Part shown: positions 11,832 through 21,219 of the stretch, one piece after another | How positions within the stretch are numbered: position 1 is the first letter of the stretch | Layout: each line of letters begins with the position of its first letter | Translations under genes and position numbers: made by a program | Notes under the pieces: generated by a model | Database searches by the model: none | Seen by the model: the letters and a program-made list of their open reading frames with translations, nothing else | Told to the model about the DNA's origin: nothing | DNA from: Caryophanon tenue | GTDB taxonomy: Bacteria; Bacillota; Bacilli; Bacillales_A; Planococcaceae | Direction of reading: 5' to 3' | NCBI RefSeq assembly: GCF_001700315.1 | Contig: NZ_MASJ01000002.1 | Span: 1 to 64,000 of the forward strand | DNA: 64,000 nt

Positions 11832-11962
11832 GTGCTAAATATAGCGGAATTCATATAAAATATAACCATCGTAAAGCAAATGAACTGTTCGATAGTAGAG
11901 AAGTTGTTTTATGACATGGTAAAATAGCGAAAATGAATAGTGTTTTATTAGGAGGAAGAAGC

Positions 11963-12706
11963 TTGAAGAAAAAACTTTGGGTACTCTTAACACTTGCTGT
12001 TGCTACGTTAGCATTAGCAGGTTGTACAGAGTTTGATCAACCAATTTCAGCTGAAAGCGAAGGCTTTTGGAATAGCTTCATCGTTTGGCCATTAGTGTCA
12101 TTAATCGACATGTTTGAAGGTTGGTTAGGTACATTTGGTTTAGCAATTATCGCGGTAACAATTATTATCCGTTTAATTATCCTACCGCTAATGGTTAAGC
12201 AAACGAAAAGCGCAAAACAAATGCAAGAAATTCAGCCGAAATTAAAAGAATTACAAGCAAAATATTCATCAAAAGATGCGCAAACTCAACAGCAATACCA
12301 ACAAGAAATGATGAAGTTAATGCAAGAGTCGGGTGTGAACCCACTTGCAGGCTGTTTACCGATCTTCATTCAAATGCCAATTTTAATTGGTTTCTATCAT
12401 GCGATTAGTCGTATGAACGTAACACCAGCGTACGATTTAGGTTATTTCTTAGGCGTACATTTAGCAGAGCCGAGTCTTATTTTTGCATTGCTTGCTGGTA
12501 TTATGCAGTTAGTTGTAATTTTAACAGGACCACCAATGGGTGATAACCCACAAATGAAAATGATGATGTATATCATGCCAGTGATGATTGTTGGATTTGG
12601 TGCATTCTTACCAGCAGCATTATCGCTTTACTGGATTGTCGGAAACATTTTCTCAATTGGTCAAAACTTAGTAATTCACAAACCTTGGTTACAAAAGAAA
12701 GCTTAA
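11963..12706 (+). CDS. yidC: Membrane protein insertase YidC (SpoIIIJ/OxaA1 type)
   Basis: A 247-residue membrane insertase that works with or beside SecYEG. It has a lipoprotein signal peptide ending LALAGC, then five predicted membrane segments including RLIILPLMVKQTKSA with the conserved groove arginine. The longest frame starts at 11933, but TTG 11963 with AGGAGGAAG just upstream gives the standard lipoprotein N-terminus. It resembles B. subtilis SpoIIIJ by position next to jag. Nothing in the sequence shows whether it has a sporulation role here. Confidence 0.95.
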   Translation: MKKKLWVLLTLAVATLALAGCTEFDQPISAESEGFWNSFIVWPLVSLIDMFEGWLGTFGLAIIAVTIIIRLIILPLMVKQTKSAKQMQEIQPKLKELQAKYSSKDAQTQQQYQQEMMKLMQESGVNPLAGCLPIFIQMPILIGFYHAISRMNVTPAYDLGYFLGVHLAEPSLIFALLAGIMQLVVILTGPPMGDNPQMKMMMYIMPVMIVGFGAFLPAALSLYWIVGNIFSIGQNLVIHKPWLQKKA

Positions 12707-12749
12707 ATTGTTGAGAATATCAGATCACTCTTTTTAGGAGGGCTCAAAC

Positions 12750-13526
12750 GTGAAACAAACTACGCAAATTGGTGCTACGTCGGAAGAAGCAATCGAATTA
12801 GCTCTCAAAAAGCTTGGCAAGACACGTGAGCAAGTTGAGATACAGGTTTTACAAGAAGGAAAAAAAGGTTTTTTAGGAATAGGTGCTCGTTCTGCACATG
12901 TTATTGTGCGAGTGAAGGAAGAGCCTATTCCTGAACCACAGCCGGTTGTCGTAGAAATGCCGCAGCCGCAAATTATTCCTGAACCGGTGATTGAAGCTAT
13001 AACTGAAGAAGAGCCGGTAATTGAACAAACTATTGAAGTAGAAAATGTAACAATTTCTGAAGAGCCGGTACAAGTAGATGTTGTGGAAGTGACGCGACAC
13101 TATTTGCAGCAAGTGGCAGAAGCGATGGATATTCTGGATTTAGATGTAGATATCCACAAAAAAGGGAAAACGTTATATGTGAACTTATCAAGTAAAAAAG
13201 CTGCGCTACTAATTGGGAAGCGTGGCCAAACGTTAAATGCCTTACAGCAATTAACGCAGCTCGTTGTTAATAAAGATTCACAGCAATATGTAACGGTGTT
13301 GATTGATGTTGAAAACTATCGAGATCGACGTGAGGAAGCGTTAGAGTTATTAGCTTCGCGTATGGCAGAAAAAGCAGTGCGTACAGGAAAACGTGTTGCA
13401 TTTGAGCCGATGCCGTCGTATGAACGAAAAGTTATCCACCATGTACTATCGAAACGTGTGGATATTGAAACTTATTCAGAAGGCGCAGAGCCAAATCGTT
13501 ATTTAGTAATTCAACCAACGAAATAA
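12750..13526 (+). CDS. jag: RNA-binding protein Jag (KhpB/EloR)
   Basis: A 258-residue cytosolic RNA-binding protein: a Jag-N domain (about 1-50, with GKKGFLGIGAR), a linker rich in E, P, V and I (about 55-115), a type II KH domain (IGKRGQTLNALQ) and a C-terminal R3H domain. The linker makes it longer than the ~208-residue B. subtilis homologue. With KhpA the family controls cell elongation and division mRNAs in streptococci. It starts at GTG with GGAGGG upstream and follows yidC by 43 bp. Confidence 0.95.
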   Translation: MKQTTQIGATSEEAIELALKKLGKTREQVEIQVLQEGKKGFLGIGARSAHVIVRVKEEPIPEPQPVVVEMPQPQIIPEPVIEAITEEEPVIEQTIEVENVTISEEPVQVDVVEVTRHYLQQVAEAMDILDLDVDIHKKGKTLYVNLSSKKAALLIGKRGQTLNALQQLTQLVVNKDSQQYVTVLIDVENYRDRREEALELLASRMAEKAVRTGKRVAFEPMPSYERKVIHHVLSKRVDIETYSEGAEPNRYLVIQPTK

Positions 13527-13540
13527 TACAGACGTATATA

Positions 13541-13577
13541 GGTTGTCTAAGATGAAAATCTTAGGCAACTTTTTTTA
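13541..13577 (+). terminator. Terminator after jag
   Basis: GTTGTCTAAGAT and ATCTTAGGCAAC pair (one G-U pair) with a four-base loop and are followed by seven Ts. Confidence 0.85.
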
Positions 13578-13588
13578 TGGATTGAAAC

Positions 13589-13761
13589 ATATACACAGGT
13601 TATACACAAAATGTGTGTAACTTTTCTGTAAATTGTGGAAAAAGACAGTGTCAAAATAGTTATACACAATGCTAGTTGATTACTTTAGATTTTTTATAAA
13701 TTGTGATAATCTATGTAGTTAGTGAGTAAAGGAACGGATTTACTTGTCCACATGTGGATAA
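13589..13761. promoter_or_regulatory. DnaA-box cluster between jag and mnmE
   Basis: Perfect DnaA boxes lie at 13600-13608 (TTATACACA), 13660-13668 (TTATACACA) and 13753-13761 (minus TTATCCACA). Near-perfect ones lie at 13589, 13612 and 13744; the last abuts its neighbour head-to-head as TTGTCCACATGTGGATAA. From memory, the B. subtilis trmE-jag gap is one of the few strong DnaA-bound sites outside oriC, so this is a probable conserved cluster that may also regulate mnmE. Confidence 0.8.
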
Positions 13762-13783
13762 GTAATTTTTAGGAGGATTACAA

Positions 13784-15169
13784 ATGGAATTTGATACTAT
13801 TGCTGCGATTTCCACACCGATGGGCGAAGGCGCCATTGCGATTGTTCGTTTAAGTGGGGATAAAGCGGTTGAAATTGCTGACCGTGTGTTTAAAACACCT
13901 GGTGGCAAAAGTTTAATGCAACAACCCACACATACAATTCATTACGGACATTTACATGAGCCAAAAACAGGTGAAGTCGTAGAAGAAGTTATGCTGTCAT
14001 TAATGCGCGCTCCGAAAACATTTACACGTGAAGACGTTGTTGAAATTAACTGTCATGGTGGAATTGTTTCGGTAAATCGTGTATTACAACTTGTACTTGT
14101 TAATGGTGCACGTTTAGCTGAGCCAGGTGAGTTTACGAAACGTGCTTTTTTAAATGGGCGTATCGATTTATCACAAGCCGAAGCTGTTATGGATTTAATT
14201 CGTGCGAAAACAGATCGTGCAATGAACGTAGCACTTGGTCAAATGGACGGCAAGCTATCACGTTTGATTGCGGATTTGCGACAAGCTTTAATTGAAACAT
14301 TAGCGCAAGTAGAAGTCAATATCGATTATCCAGAATATGATGATGTTGAGGAAATGACAGTACCGGTATTACTTGAAAAATGTTCATGGGTACGTGATGA
14401 AATTGATAAATTACTACAAACATCATCTCAAGGGAAAATTTTACGTGAAGGGCTATCAACGGTTATTTTAGGACGCCCGAACGTTGGGAAGTCGTCATTA
14501 TTAAATAGTTTAGTACAAGAAAATAAAGCGATTGTGACGGATATTGCTGGTACGACACGTGACATTATCGAAGAATATGTGAACGTTCGCGGTGTGCCGC
14601 TTCGTTTAGTCGATACAGCGGGGATTCGTGAGACGGAAGATATCGTTGAACGCATCGGTGTAGAGCGTTCGCGTGAAGCTTTGAAAGAAGCGGATTTAAT
14701 CTTACTTATGTTAAACTCTGCAGAGGAGCTTTCAGTTGAAGACGAGCGCTTATTTGAAACGATTCAACATATGGATTACATCGTTGTTGTCAACAAGACC
14801 GATTTAGAGCGTAAAATCGATTTAAATCGTGTGTATGACTTAGCTGGAAAATCACGTGTTGTAACAACGTCGATTTTAAAAGAAGAAGGTGTCATTGAGC
14901 TTGAAGAAGCAATTGCGGCATTATTCTTTGAAGGGCAAGTAGAGCAAGGCGACATGACGTATGTGTCGAATGCGCGCCACATTGCCTTACTTCACCAAGC
15001 AAAAGATGTTATTACTGATGCACTTGATGCAGCCGAAGCGGGTGTACCTGTAGATATGGTACAAATCGACGTAACGCGTACATGGGAATTACTTGGTGAA
15101 ATTGTCGGTGATACCGTTCAAGAAAGCTTAATTAATCAGTTGTTCTCGCAGTTCTGTTTAGGGAAATAA
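13784..15169 (+). CDS. mnmE: tRNA uridine-5-carboxymethylaminomethyl modification GTPase MnmE
   Basis: MnmE, 461 residues, works with MnmG to modify wobble U34 of certain tRNAs. It has an N-terminal tetrahydrofolate-binding domain, a G domain inserted in a helical domain (G1 [10 protein letters not shown]2/G3 TDIAGTTRD and DTAGI, G4 NKTD) and the C-terminal FCLGK with the conserved cysteine. The SD is AGGAGG, nine bases before the ATG. It precedes mnmG by 33 bp, so the two are co-transcribed. DnaA boxes in its promoter region could link expression to replication. Confidence 0.98.
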   Translation: MEFDTIAAISTPMGEGAIAIVRLSGDKAVEIADRVFKTPGGKSLMQQPTHTIHYGHLHEPKTGEVVEEVMLSLMRAPKTFTREDVVEINCHGGIVSVNRVLQLVLVNGARLAEPGEFTKRAFLNGRIDLSQAEAVMDLIRAKTDRAMNVALGQMDGKLSRLIADLRQALIETLAQVEVNIDYPEYDDVEEMTVPVLLEKCSWVRDEIDKLLQTSSQGKILREGLSTVILGRPNVGKSSLLNSLVQENKAIVTDIAGTTRDIIEEYVNVRGVPLRLVDTAGIRETEDIVERIGVERSREALKEADLILLMLNSAEELSVEDERLFETIQHMDYIVVVNKTDLERKIDLNRVYDLAGKSRVVTTSILKEEGVIELEEAIAALFFEGQVEQGDMTYVSNARHIALLHQAKDVITDALDAAEAGVPVDMVQIDVTRTWELLGEIVGDTVQESLINQLFSQFCLGK

Positions 15170-15202
15170 AATAGATTTAACAATAAGAGAGGTAGTCAAA
15201 TT

Positions 15203-17092
15203 ATGGCAACACAATATGAAGCAGGTAATTATGATGTAATTGTTGTCGGTTCTGGTCATGCAGGTGTCGAAGCGGCATATGCAGCGGCAAAAACGGGCGC
15301 AAAGACATTAATGCTTACAATCAATTTAGAACTAATCGCATTTATGCCATGTAATCCATCTGTTGGGGGACCTGCAAAAGGAATCGTTGTACGTGAAATC
15401 GATGCTTTAGGTGGCTTAATGGGTCGCGTGATTGATAAAACGCATATTCAAATGCGTATGTTAAATACAGCAAAAGGTCCTGCTGTGCGTGCATTACGTG
15501 CGCAAGCAGACAAACAGTTATACCAACGTGAAATGAAACGTATCTTAGAAGAAGAGCCAAACTTACAAATTCGTCAAGCGATGGTGGAAGAATTAATTAT
15601 TGAAGACGGTGCAGTAAAAGGTGTGTTAACACAAGTTGGTGCGATTTACCGTGCAGACGCAGTTATTTTAACGACAGGTACGTTTTTACGCGGAGAAATC
15701 ATTATTGGGGATCTAAAATATTCATCAGGTCCGAATAACCAGCAGCCGTCAATTCGTTTAGCCGATAATTTAAAAGAGTTAGGCTTTGACTTAGTTCGTT
15801 TTAAAACAGGTACACCACCACGTGTGAATAGCCGTACGATTGATTATTCAAAAACGGAAATCCAACCAGGTGATGAAGAGCCACGTGCATTTAGTTATGA
15901 AACAACGGAATATATTACAGACCAAATGCCATGTTGGTTAACATATACGAGTGAACATACACATGACATTATTAACGAGAACTTACACTTATCACCGATG
16001 TTCTCAGGCATGATTAAAGGGACAGGTCCTCGTTACTGTCCATCCATTGAGGATAAGATTACACGTTTTGCGGATAAGCCACGTCATCAAATCTTCCTTG
16101 AGCCAGAAGGTCGCGATACACAAGAAGTATACGTACAAGGTTTCTCAACGTCATTACCAGAGCATGTACAGCGTTTAATGGTGGCATCAATTCCAGGATT
16201 AGAGAACGCTGAAATTATGCGTGCTGGTTATGCGATTGAGTATGATGCGATTGTGCCAACACAATTATGGCCAACACTTGAAACAAAAGCGATTAGCGGG
16301 TTATACACAGCTGGTCAGCTAAATGGTACTTCTGGATATGAAGAAGCGGCTGGTCAAGGGTTAATGGCCGGTATTAACGCAGGCTTAAAAGTACAAGGCA
16401 AAGAAGAAGTGATTTTATCACGTTCAGATGCTTATATCGGTGTATTAATTGATGACTTAGTAACGAAAGGCACAAATGAGCCTTACCGTTTATTAACGTC
16501 ACGTGCGGAGTATCGTTTATTATTACGTCATGACAATGCAGATTTACGTTTAACAGATGTGGGCTACAAAGTTGGGTTAATTTCAGACGAGCGTTATGCA
16601 CGCTTTACGAAAAAACGTCAACAAGTTGAACAGGAAATTGCGCGTTTACGTGATATTATCGTGAAGCCAAATGAAAAAACGCAAGAAACAGTACGTTCTG
16701 TTGGTGGTGCGGAATTAAAAGATGGTATTCGTGCATCTGATTTCGTAAAACGTACAGAAATGACATATGAGCTAGTAGCAGGTTTAATTGAACCAACTGC
16801 TGAAGCGTTAGATGAAGATGTGCGTGAGCAAGTTGAAATTCAATTAAAGTATGAAGGGTACATCCAAAAAGCACTTCAGCAAGCAGATAAGCTAAAGAAA
16901 ATGGAAGACAAGAAAATTCCTGAAAACATCGATTATGATGCGATTGGCAGCTTAGCAACAGAAGCGCTACAAAAATTAAAGCAAGTGCGTCCATTAACGA
17001 TTGCACAAGCATCACGTATTGCCGGTGTAAACCCAGCGGACATTTCGATTTTACTTGTGTATATTGAACAAGGAAAAATTGCCCGCGTATAA
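15203..17092 (+). CDS. mnmG: tRNA uridine-5-carboxymethylaminomethyl modification enzyme MnmG
   Basis: MnmG (GidA), 629 residues, is the FAD-dependent partner of MnmE. The dinucleotide-binding loop is [12 protein letters not shown] near residue 16, and the family patterns [13 protein letters not shown] and [16 protein letters not shown] are present. The C-terminal helical domain that contacts MnmE is complete. The start has AGAGAGG eleven bases upstream. A strong terminator follows. Confidence 0.98.
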   Translation: MATQYEAGNYDVIVVGSGHAGVEAAYAAAKTGAKTLMLTINLELIAFMPCNPSVGGPAKGIVVREIDALGGLMGRVIDKTHIQMRMLNTAKGPAVRALRAQADKQLYQREMKRILEEEPNLQIRQAMVEELIIEDGAVKGVLTQVGAIYRADAVILTTGTFLRGEIIIGDLKYSSGPNNQQPSIRLADNLKELGFDLVRFKTGTPPRVNSRTIDYSKTEIQPGDEEPRAFSYETTEYITDQMPCWLTYTSEHTHDIINENLHLSPMFSGMIKGTGPRYCPSIEDKITRFADKPRHQIFLEPEGRDTQEVYVQGFSTSLPEHVQRLMVASIPGLENAEIMRAGYAIEYDAIVPTQLWPTLETKAISGLYTAGQLNGTSGYEEAAGQGLMAGINAGLKVQGKEEVILSRSDAYIGVLIDDLVTKGTNEPYRLLTSRAEYRLLLRHDNADLRLTDVGYKVGLISDERYARFTKKRQQVEQEIARLRDIIVKPNEKTQETVRSVGGAELKDGIRASDFVKRTEMTYELVAGLIEPTAEALDEDVREQVEIQLKYEGYIQKALQQADKLKKMEDKKIPENIDYDAIGSLATEALQKLKQVRPLTIAQASRIAGVNPADISILLVYIEQGKIARV

Positions 17093-17099
17093 TAGTACA

Positions 17100-17138
17100 G
17101 GAGCTGTCCTGCAGAACATTGCAGACAGCTCCTTTTTC
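17100..17138 (+). terminator. Terminator after mnmG
   Basis: GGAGCTGTC (17100-17108) pairs with GACAGCTCC (17124-17132), with inner CTGCA/TGCAG pairing and a T-run after. Confidence 0.85.
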
Positions 17139-17148
17139 TATGCACAGC

Positions 17149-17199
17149 TTATCCACATATTGTGTATAGTTTGTATGTGAAATGGTATACTGTGGACAA
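17149..17199. promoter_or_regulatory. DnaA boxes upstream of rsmG
   Basis: A perfect box, TTATCCACA (17149-17157), is followed by inverted one-mismatch boxes at 17161-17169 and 17191-17199, within 81 bp of the rsmG start. They may titrate DnaA or tune rsmG-parB transcription. Confidence 0.55.
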
Positions 17200-17229
17200 T
17201 ATGGATTTTGAAAGAAATGAGGTTTTAAC

Positions 17230-17946
17230 ATGAATGAACAGCAGTTTATTGCGGCATTAAAAGAAAAAGGTATTGAGCTAAGTGAGCAACAAATCGCACA
17301 GTTCCGTAAATACTTTGAGTTGCTTGTAGAGTGGAACGAAAAGATGAACTTAACAGCCATTACAGATTTAGAAGGCGTGTATTTAAAGCATTTTTACGAT
17401 TCAATTAGCGCGTCATTTTATTATGACTTTACGCAAACAGAAAGCGTATGCGATGTAGGTGCAGGCGCGGGCTTCCCAAGCTTACCAATTAAAATTTGTT
17501 ATCCACATTTACACATTACGATTGTGGATTCATTAAATAAGCGCATTACGTTTTTAAACCATTTAAGCGAAGAGCTTGGTTTAGACAATGTACAGTTCGT
17601 GCATGCACGTGCTGAAGAATTTGGACAAAACCCAGCATACCGTGAAAAATTTGATACGGTAACAGCCCGTGCAGTTGCGCGTCTAAGTGTCTTATCAGAG
17701 CTATGTATCCCACTTGTAAAAGAGGGCGGCAAGTTTGTGGCGTTAAAAGCAGCAGCGGGCGCAGATGAATTTAAAGATGCGAAGTCAGGTATTAATACGC
17801 TAGGTGGTAAATTAGAAGAAGAGCATCACTTCTTATTACCGGTGGAAGAAAGTGAGCGTTCTTTATATGTGTTTAACAAAATTAAAGCGACGCCAAAAAA
17901 ATATCCACGTAAACCAGGTGTACCAAATAAATCACCAATTAAATAA
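17230..17946 (+). CDS. rsmG: 16S rRNA (guanine-527-N7)-methyltransferase RsmG
   Basis: RsmG (GidB), 238 residues, methylates N7 of G527 in 16S rRNA with S-adenosylmethionine. The SAM-binding loop [14 protein letters not shown] and the downstream [10 protein letters not shown] are visible. It starts at ATG after GAAATGAGG. In most Bacillales noc, soj (parA) and parB follow; here only parB follows, after a terminator. Loss of RsmG function is known to give low-level streptomycin resistance, but this copy looks intact. Confidence 0.97.
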   Translation: MNEQQFIAALKEKGIELSEQQIAQFRKYFELLVEWNEKMNLTAITDLEGVYLKHFYDSISASFYYDFTQTESVCDVGAGAGFPSLPIKICYPHLHITIVDSLNKRITFLNHLSEELGLDNVQFVHARAEEFGQNPAYREKFDTVTARAVARLSVLSELCIPLVKEGGKFVALKAAAGADEFKDAKSGINTLGGKLEEEHHFLLPVEESERSLYVFNKIKATPKKYPRKPGVPNKSPIK

Positions 17947-17952
17947 ACGGTG

Positions 17953-17986
17953 TACCGCTACTTTCTGAAGTGGCGGTATTTTTTTT
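17953..17986 (+). terminator. Terminator after rsmG
   Basis: TACCGCTACTT-tctg-AAGTGGCGGTA is followed by eight Ts, giving a compact, strong terminator. Confidence 0.85.
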
Positions 17987-18039
17987 AGGCTGACAGCGGT
18001 ATACTTTTTGTACAGTTATGAGAAAAAGGAGTGTTGGCG

Positions 18040-18840
18040 GTGCCACAGCAAGAAGAACAAATTCACCATGTGAGCGTAGCGAGCATTATTGTTAATCCGT
18101 ATCAGCCACGGAAAGTGTTTGATGACGAAGCATTGCAGGAACTTAGCGACTCGATTCGAGAGCACGGTGTATTGCAGCCGATTGTGTTACGCAAGAAGAG
18201 TGCGAAGTATGAAATCGTTGTCGGTGAACGACGTTTTCGTGCATCAAAACGTGCTGGACTAACGACCATTCCTGCGATAATTCGTGAGCTAACAGACCAA
18301 GAAATGATGGAGCTTGCCATTTTAGAAAACTTACAACGTGAAGATTTAACACCGATTGAAGAAGCGGAAGCATATTACAATTTAATTCAAAATTTAAAGT
18401 TTACGCAGGAAGAGCTTGCCGTACGTTTAGGCAAAAGTCGTCCGCATATTGCGAACCACATTCGTTTACTGAGTTTGCCACAAGATGTACGAACAGCCAT
18501 TACTGACGGAAAGTTATCAATGGGACATGGTCGAGCACTTCTTGGGTTAAAGGTGCAACGCCAAATGTCTGTCATGGCACAAAAAGTGATGCGAGAAGGA
18601 GTAAGTGTGCGTCAGCTCGAAAAAATCGTCCAGCAACAAACGACTGTTTCACGTGAAACCAAAGTCCCGTCTTCTAAAAATGTTTTTGTACAAGAATGTG
18701 AATCACAGTTACGTGAATATTTTGGCACAAATGTACAAATACAAACGACGAAAAATAAAGGGAAAATCGAAATCGAATTTTATTCTGATGATGATCTAGC
18801 GCGTATTTTAGAGCTGCTACAGCTTGAAGATTTAGAGTAG
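18040..18840 (+). CDS. parB: Chromosome-partitioning protein ParB (Spo0J)
   Basis: A 266-residue ParB. The CTPase motif GERRFRA, the helix-turn-helix segment GKSRPHIANHIRLL and the phrases LSMGHGRALLGLK and YFGTNVQIQ match Spo0J rather than its paralogue Noc (Noc has GQSTIANKLRLL at this place). The C-terminal dimerisation domain is complete. GTG at 18040 is preferred because AAAAGGAG sits eight bases upstream; an in-frame GTG at 18031 overlaps that SD. The neighbouring soj (parA) and noc genes expected between rsmG and parB are absent, with only 93 bp between the genes. The gene contains a parS site, as spo0J does in B. subtilis. Confidence 0.95.
   Translation: MPQQEEQIHHVSVASIIVNPYQPRKVFDDEALQELSDSIREHGVLQPIVLRKKSAKYEIVVGERRFRASKRAGLTTIPAIIRELTDQEMMELAILENLQREDLTPIEEAEAYYNLIQNLKFTQEELAVRLGKSRPHIANHIRLLSLPQDVRTAITDGKLSMGHGRALLGLKVQRQMSVMAQKVMREGVSVRQLEKIVQQQTTVSRETKVPSSKNVFVQECESQLREYFGTNVQIQTTKNKGKIEIEFYSDDDLARILELLQLEDLE
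18645..18660. promoter_or_regulatory. parS centromere site within parB
   Basis: TGTTTCACGTGAAACC matches 15 of 16 positions of the Bacillus parS consensus TGTTNCACGTGAAACA. It lies in the parB coding region, encoding part of VSRETK. Confidence 0.9.
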
Positions 18841-18925
18841 TGAAAAGTAGGAAAGCATGATTGTGTGCGACATAAATTATATGTTAGCATCTACTGTAGA
18901 ATATGGATGAAGGAAAGGAATTTTT

Positions 18926-19774
18926 ATGGACGTACAAGGATTAATACAACGATGGACAGACTATTTAATGAGTCCACAACTATGGGACAAAATCGGCAGT
19001 GCTACACTTGAAATTACGTTAATTTTAATTGTGTCCGCAATTGTCGTGCCACTCGTTAAGTCAATTATTGCGAGGGTGTTCAAATTACGCCGAAAAACAC
19101 CGCTTCGCGGCAACGACCGCCGTGATACGACGATTTTAAAATTACTACAAAATATTGTCGTGTACTTAGTATACTTCTCAGCAATTGTTGGGATTTTATC
19201 ATCAATGGGTATTCAAGTAGCTGGTTTACTTGCCGGAGCCGGGGTAGCTGGTTTAGCGATTGGTTTTGGTGCACAAAGCTTAGTAAAGGATGTCATTACT
19301 GGATTCTTTATTATTTTTGAAGATCAGTTCGGTGTTGGTGATTATATTAAATTAACGGGCGGCGAAGGAACGGTTGTTGAAATTGGGTTACGTACAACGA
19401 AAATTCAAGGACCAACTGGCGAACAATATATTATTCCAAACGGTGGGATTACAAATGTCACAAACTACTCGGTGAATAATACAAATGCCACAATTGATTT
19501 AGATGTGCCGGTGAATGCCGATATTGAAACTGTACAAAGTGTCATTCAAGAATATTTAAATACATTGCCACAAACACATGAAGAGTTAGTACGTGCACCG
19601 CAATTTATCGGTGTTGTGAACTTTAACTCAACAGAGGCGACTGTGCGCATTACGTATGAAACATTGCCACGACAATCAGGTCCAATTGGCCGTGTTATCC
19701 GCCGTGATGTAATTTCAATTTTTGCGGGCTTTGGCTTTATCGCGACAGATTCGGATGAAGGAGAAGAAAGCTAA
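18926..19774 (+). CDS. Small-conductance mechanosensitive channel, MscS family
   Basis: A 282-residue membrane protein with an N-terminal hydrophobic segment (about 28-45), further membrane segments and the pore helix region AGVAGLAIGFGAQSLVKD that defines MscS. The cytosolic beta domain follows (FGVGDYIKL, IPNGGITNVTN). It should release solutes on hypo-osmotic shock. The SD GGAAAGGAA lies a few bases upstream. Its stop overlaps the ATG of the DUF951 gene by one base, so the two are translationally coupled. The same pair follows parB in staphylococci and other Bacillales. Confidence 0.92.
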   Translation: MDVQGLIQRWTDYLMSPQLWDKIGSATLEITLILIVSAIVVPLVKSIIARVFKLRRKTPLRGNDRRDTTILKLLQNIVVYLVYFSAIVGILSSMGIQVAGLLAGAGVAGLAIGFGAQSLVKDVITGFFIIFEDQFGVGDYIKLTGGEGTVVEIGLRTTKIQGPTGEQYIIPNGGITNVTNYSVNNTNATIDLDVPVNADIETVQSVIQEYLNTLPQTHEELVRAPQFIGVVNFNSTEATVRITYETLPRQSGPIGRVIRRDVISIFAGFGFIATDSDEGEES

Positions 19775-19968
19775 TGGAACAAAAAACATTTGCATTAAAC
19801 GACATTGTTGAAATGAAGAAGCAGCATCCATGTGGAACAAATGCGTGGAAAGTGATTCGTGTCGGTGCGGATATTCGTATTAAATGTGAAGGGTGTGGGC
19901 ATAGCGTAATGTTGCCACGTCGGGAGTTCACGAAGAAAATGAAACGCGTCATTTCATCTGCACAATGA
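19774..19968 (+). CDS. yyzM: DUF951 protein (YyzM-like)
   Basis: A 64-residue protein with a CEGCGHSVMLPRREF core, the DUF951 signature (a small beta-barrel-like fold with a CxxC). The function is unknown. The gene overlaps the MscS gene by one base and precedes ychF, a conserved arrangement. DUF951 proteins are almost always adjacent to ychF, which hints at a translation-related role; that is inference from context. Confidence 0.88.
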   Translation: MEQKTFALNDIVEMKKQHPCGTNAWKVIRVGADIRIKCEGCGHSVMLPRREFTKKMKRVISSAQ

Positions 19969-20079
19969 CATTAGACTTTTTACGTCTAAGTCCATATAAT
20001 AGACAAGGTTATAACATGAAATTTAGGCTCTCAACAGACAGCATTAAATATTAAACATTAAAGGAAGGTCGTGTCACCT

Positions 20080-21180
20080 ATGGCATTAACAGCTGGTATC
20101 GTAGGTTTACCGAACGTTGGTAAATCAACATTATTCAATGCAATTACAAAAGCAGGCGCACTTGCAGCCAACTATCCATTCGCAACAATCGAACCAAACG
20201 TAGGAAGTGTAACAGTTCCAGATGAGCGTTTAGATAAATTAACAGAGTTAGTAACACCGAAAAAAACAGTTCCAACAACATTTGAATTTACAGACATCGC
20301 TGGTATCGTAAAAGGTGCTTCTACAGGTGAAGGGTTAGGAAACAAATTCCTTGCACATATCCGTGAAGTAGACGCAATTTGCCAAGTTGTACGTTGTTTC
20401 GAAGATGAAAACATTACACACGTATCAGGTACAGTAAACCCAATTGATGATATTGAAGTAATTAACTTAGAGTTAATTTTAGCGGATTTAGAATCAGTAG
20501 ATAAACGTATTGCACGTGTTGGGAAAATGGCAAAGCAAAAAGATAAAGATGCAATGGTAGAAGAGCCAATTCTTCAAAAAATTAAAGAAGCGTTAGAAGC
20601 TGAAAAAGCAGCGCGTACAGTTGAATTATCAGAAGATGAGTATAAAGTGATTAAAGGCTTAAACTTATTAACGATTAAACCAACACTTTACGTAGCGAAC
20701 GTTTCTGAAGATGAAGTAGCTGATACTTCTGACAACAAGTATGTAAACATGGTACGTGAATATGCAGCTGCTGAAGGTGCACAAGTTATTACAATTTGTG
20801 CAAAAATCGAAGAAGAAATCTCTGAGTTAGAAGACGACGAGAAAAAAGAGTTTTTAGCAGAGCTAGGTATTCCAGAATCAGGCTTAGACCAATTAATTAA
20901 AGCTTCTTATAGCTTACTTGGTTTAGCTACTTACTTCACTGCAGGTGTACAAGAAGTACGTGCATGGACATTCCGTAAAGGCATGAAAGCACCTCAATGT
21001 GCAGGAATTATCCACTCTGACTTCGAGCGTGGCTTTATCCGTGCAGAAACAGTGGCCTTCACAGATTTAGTAGAGTACGGTTCAAAACCAGCTGCTAAAG
21101 AAGCAGGGCGCGTACGTGCTGAAGGTAAAGAATACGTTGTACAAGATGGCGACGTAATGGAGTTCTTATTTAACGTATAA
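20080..21180 (+). CDS. ychF: Redox-regulated ATPase YchF (Obg family)
   Basis: YchF, 366 residues, is an Obg-like ribosome-associated P-loop protein that prefers ATP. Walker A is GLPNVGKST near residue 8; the G4 site reads NVSE instead of NKxD, explaining the ATP preference known in this family. A coiled coil and a C-terminal TGS domain follow (FTAGVQEVRAW onward). The start is ATG 20080, giving the family N-terminus MALTAGIVG; an in-frame GTG nine bases earlier is too close to the SD. Confidence 0.97.
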   Translation: MALTAGIVGLPNVGKSTLFNAITKAGALAANYPFATIEPNVGSVTVPDERLDKLTELVTPKKTVPTTFEFTDIAGIVKGASTGEGLGNKFLAHIREVDAICQVVRCFEDENITHVSGTVNPIDDIEVINLELILADLESVDKRIARVGKMAKQKDKDAMVEEPILQKIKEALEAEKAARTVELSEDEYKVIKGLNLLTIKPTLYVANVSEDEVADTSDNKYVNMVREYAAAEGAQVITICAKIEEEISELEDDEKKEFLAELGIPESGLDQLIKASYSLLGLATYFTAGVQEVRAWTFRKGMKAPQCAGIIHSDFERGFIRAETVAFTDLVEYGSKPAAKEAGRVRAEGKEYVVQDGDVMEFLFNV

Positions 21181-21184
21181 TTTA

Positions 21185-21219
21185 AAAAAGCCGCTGACAT
21201 TCACTGTCGGCGGCTTTTC
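21185..21219. terminator. Bidirectional terminator between ychF and the DUF3267 gene
   Basis: GCCGCTGACA and TGTCGGCGGC pair with a five-base loop, flanked by As on the left and Ts on the right, so it serves both convergent genes. Confidence 0.85.
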
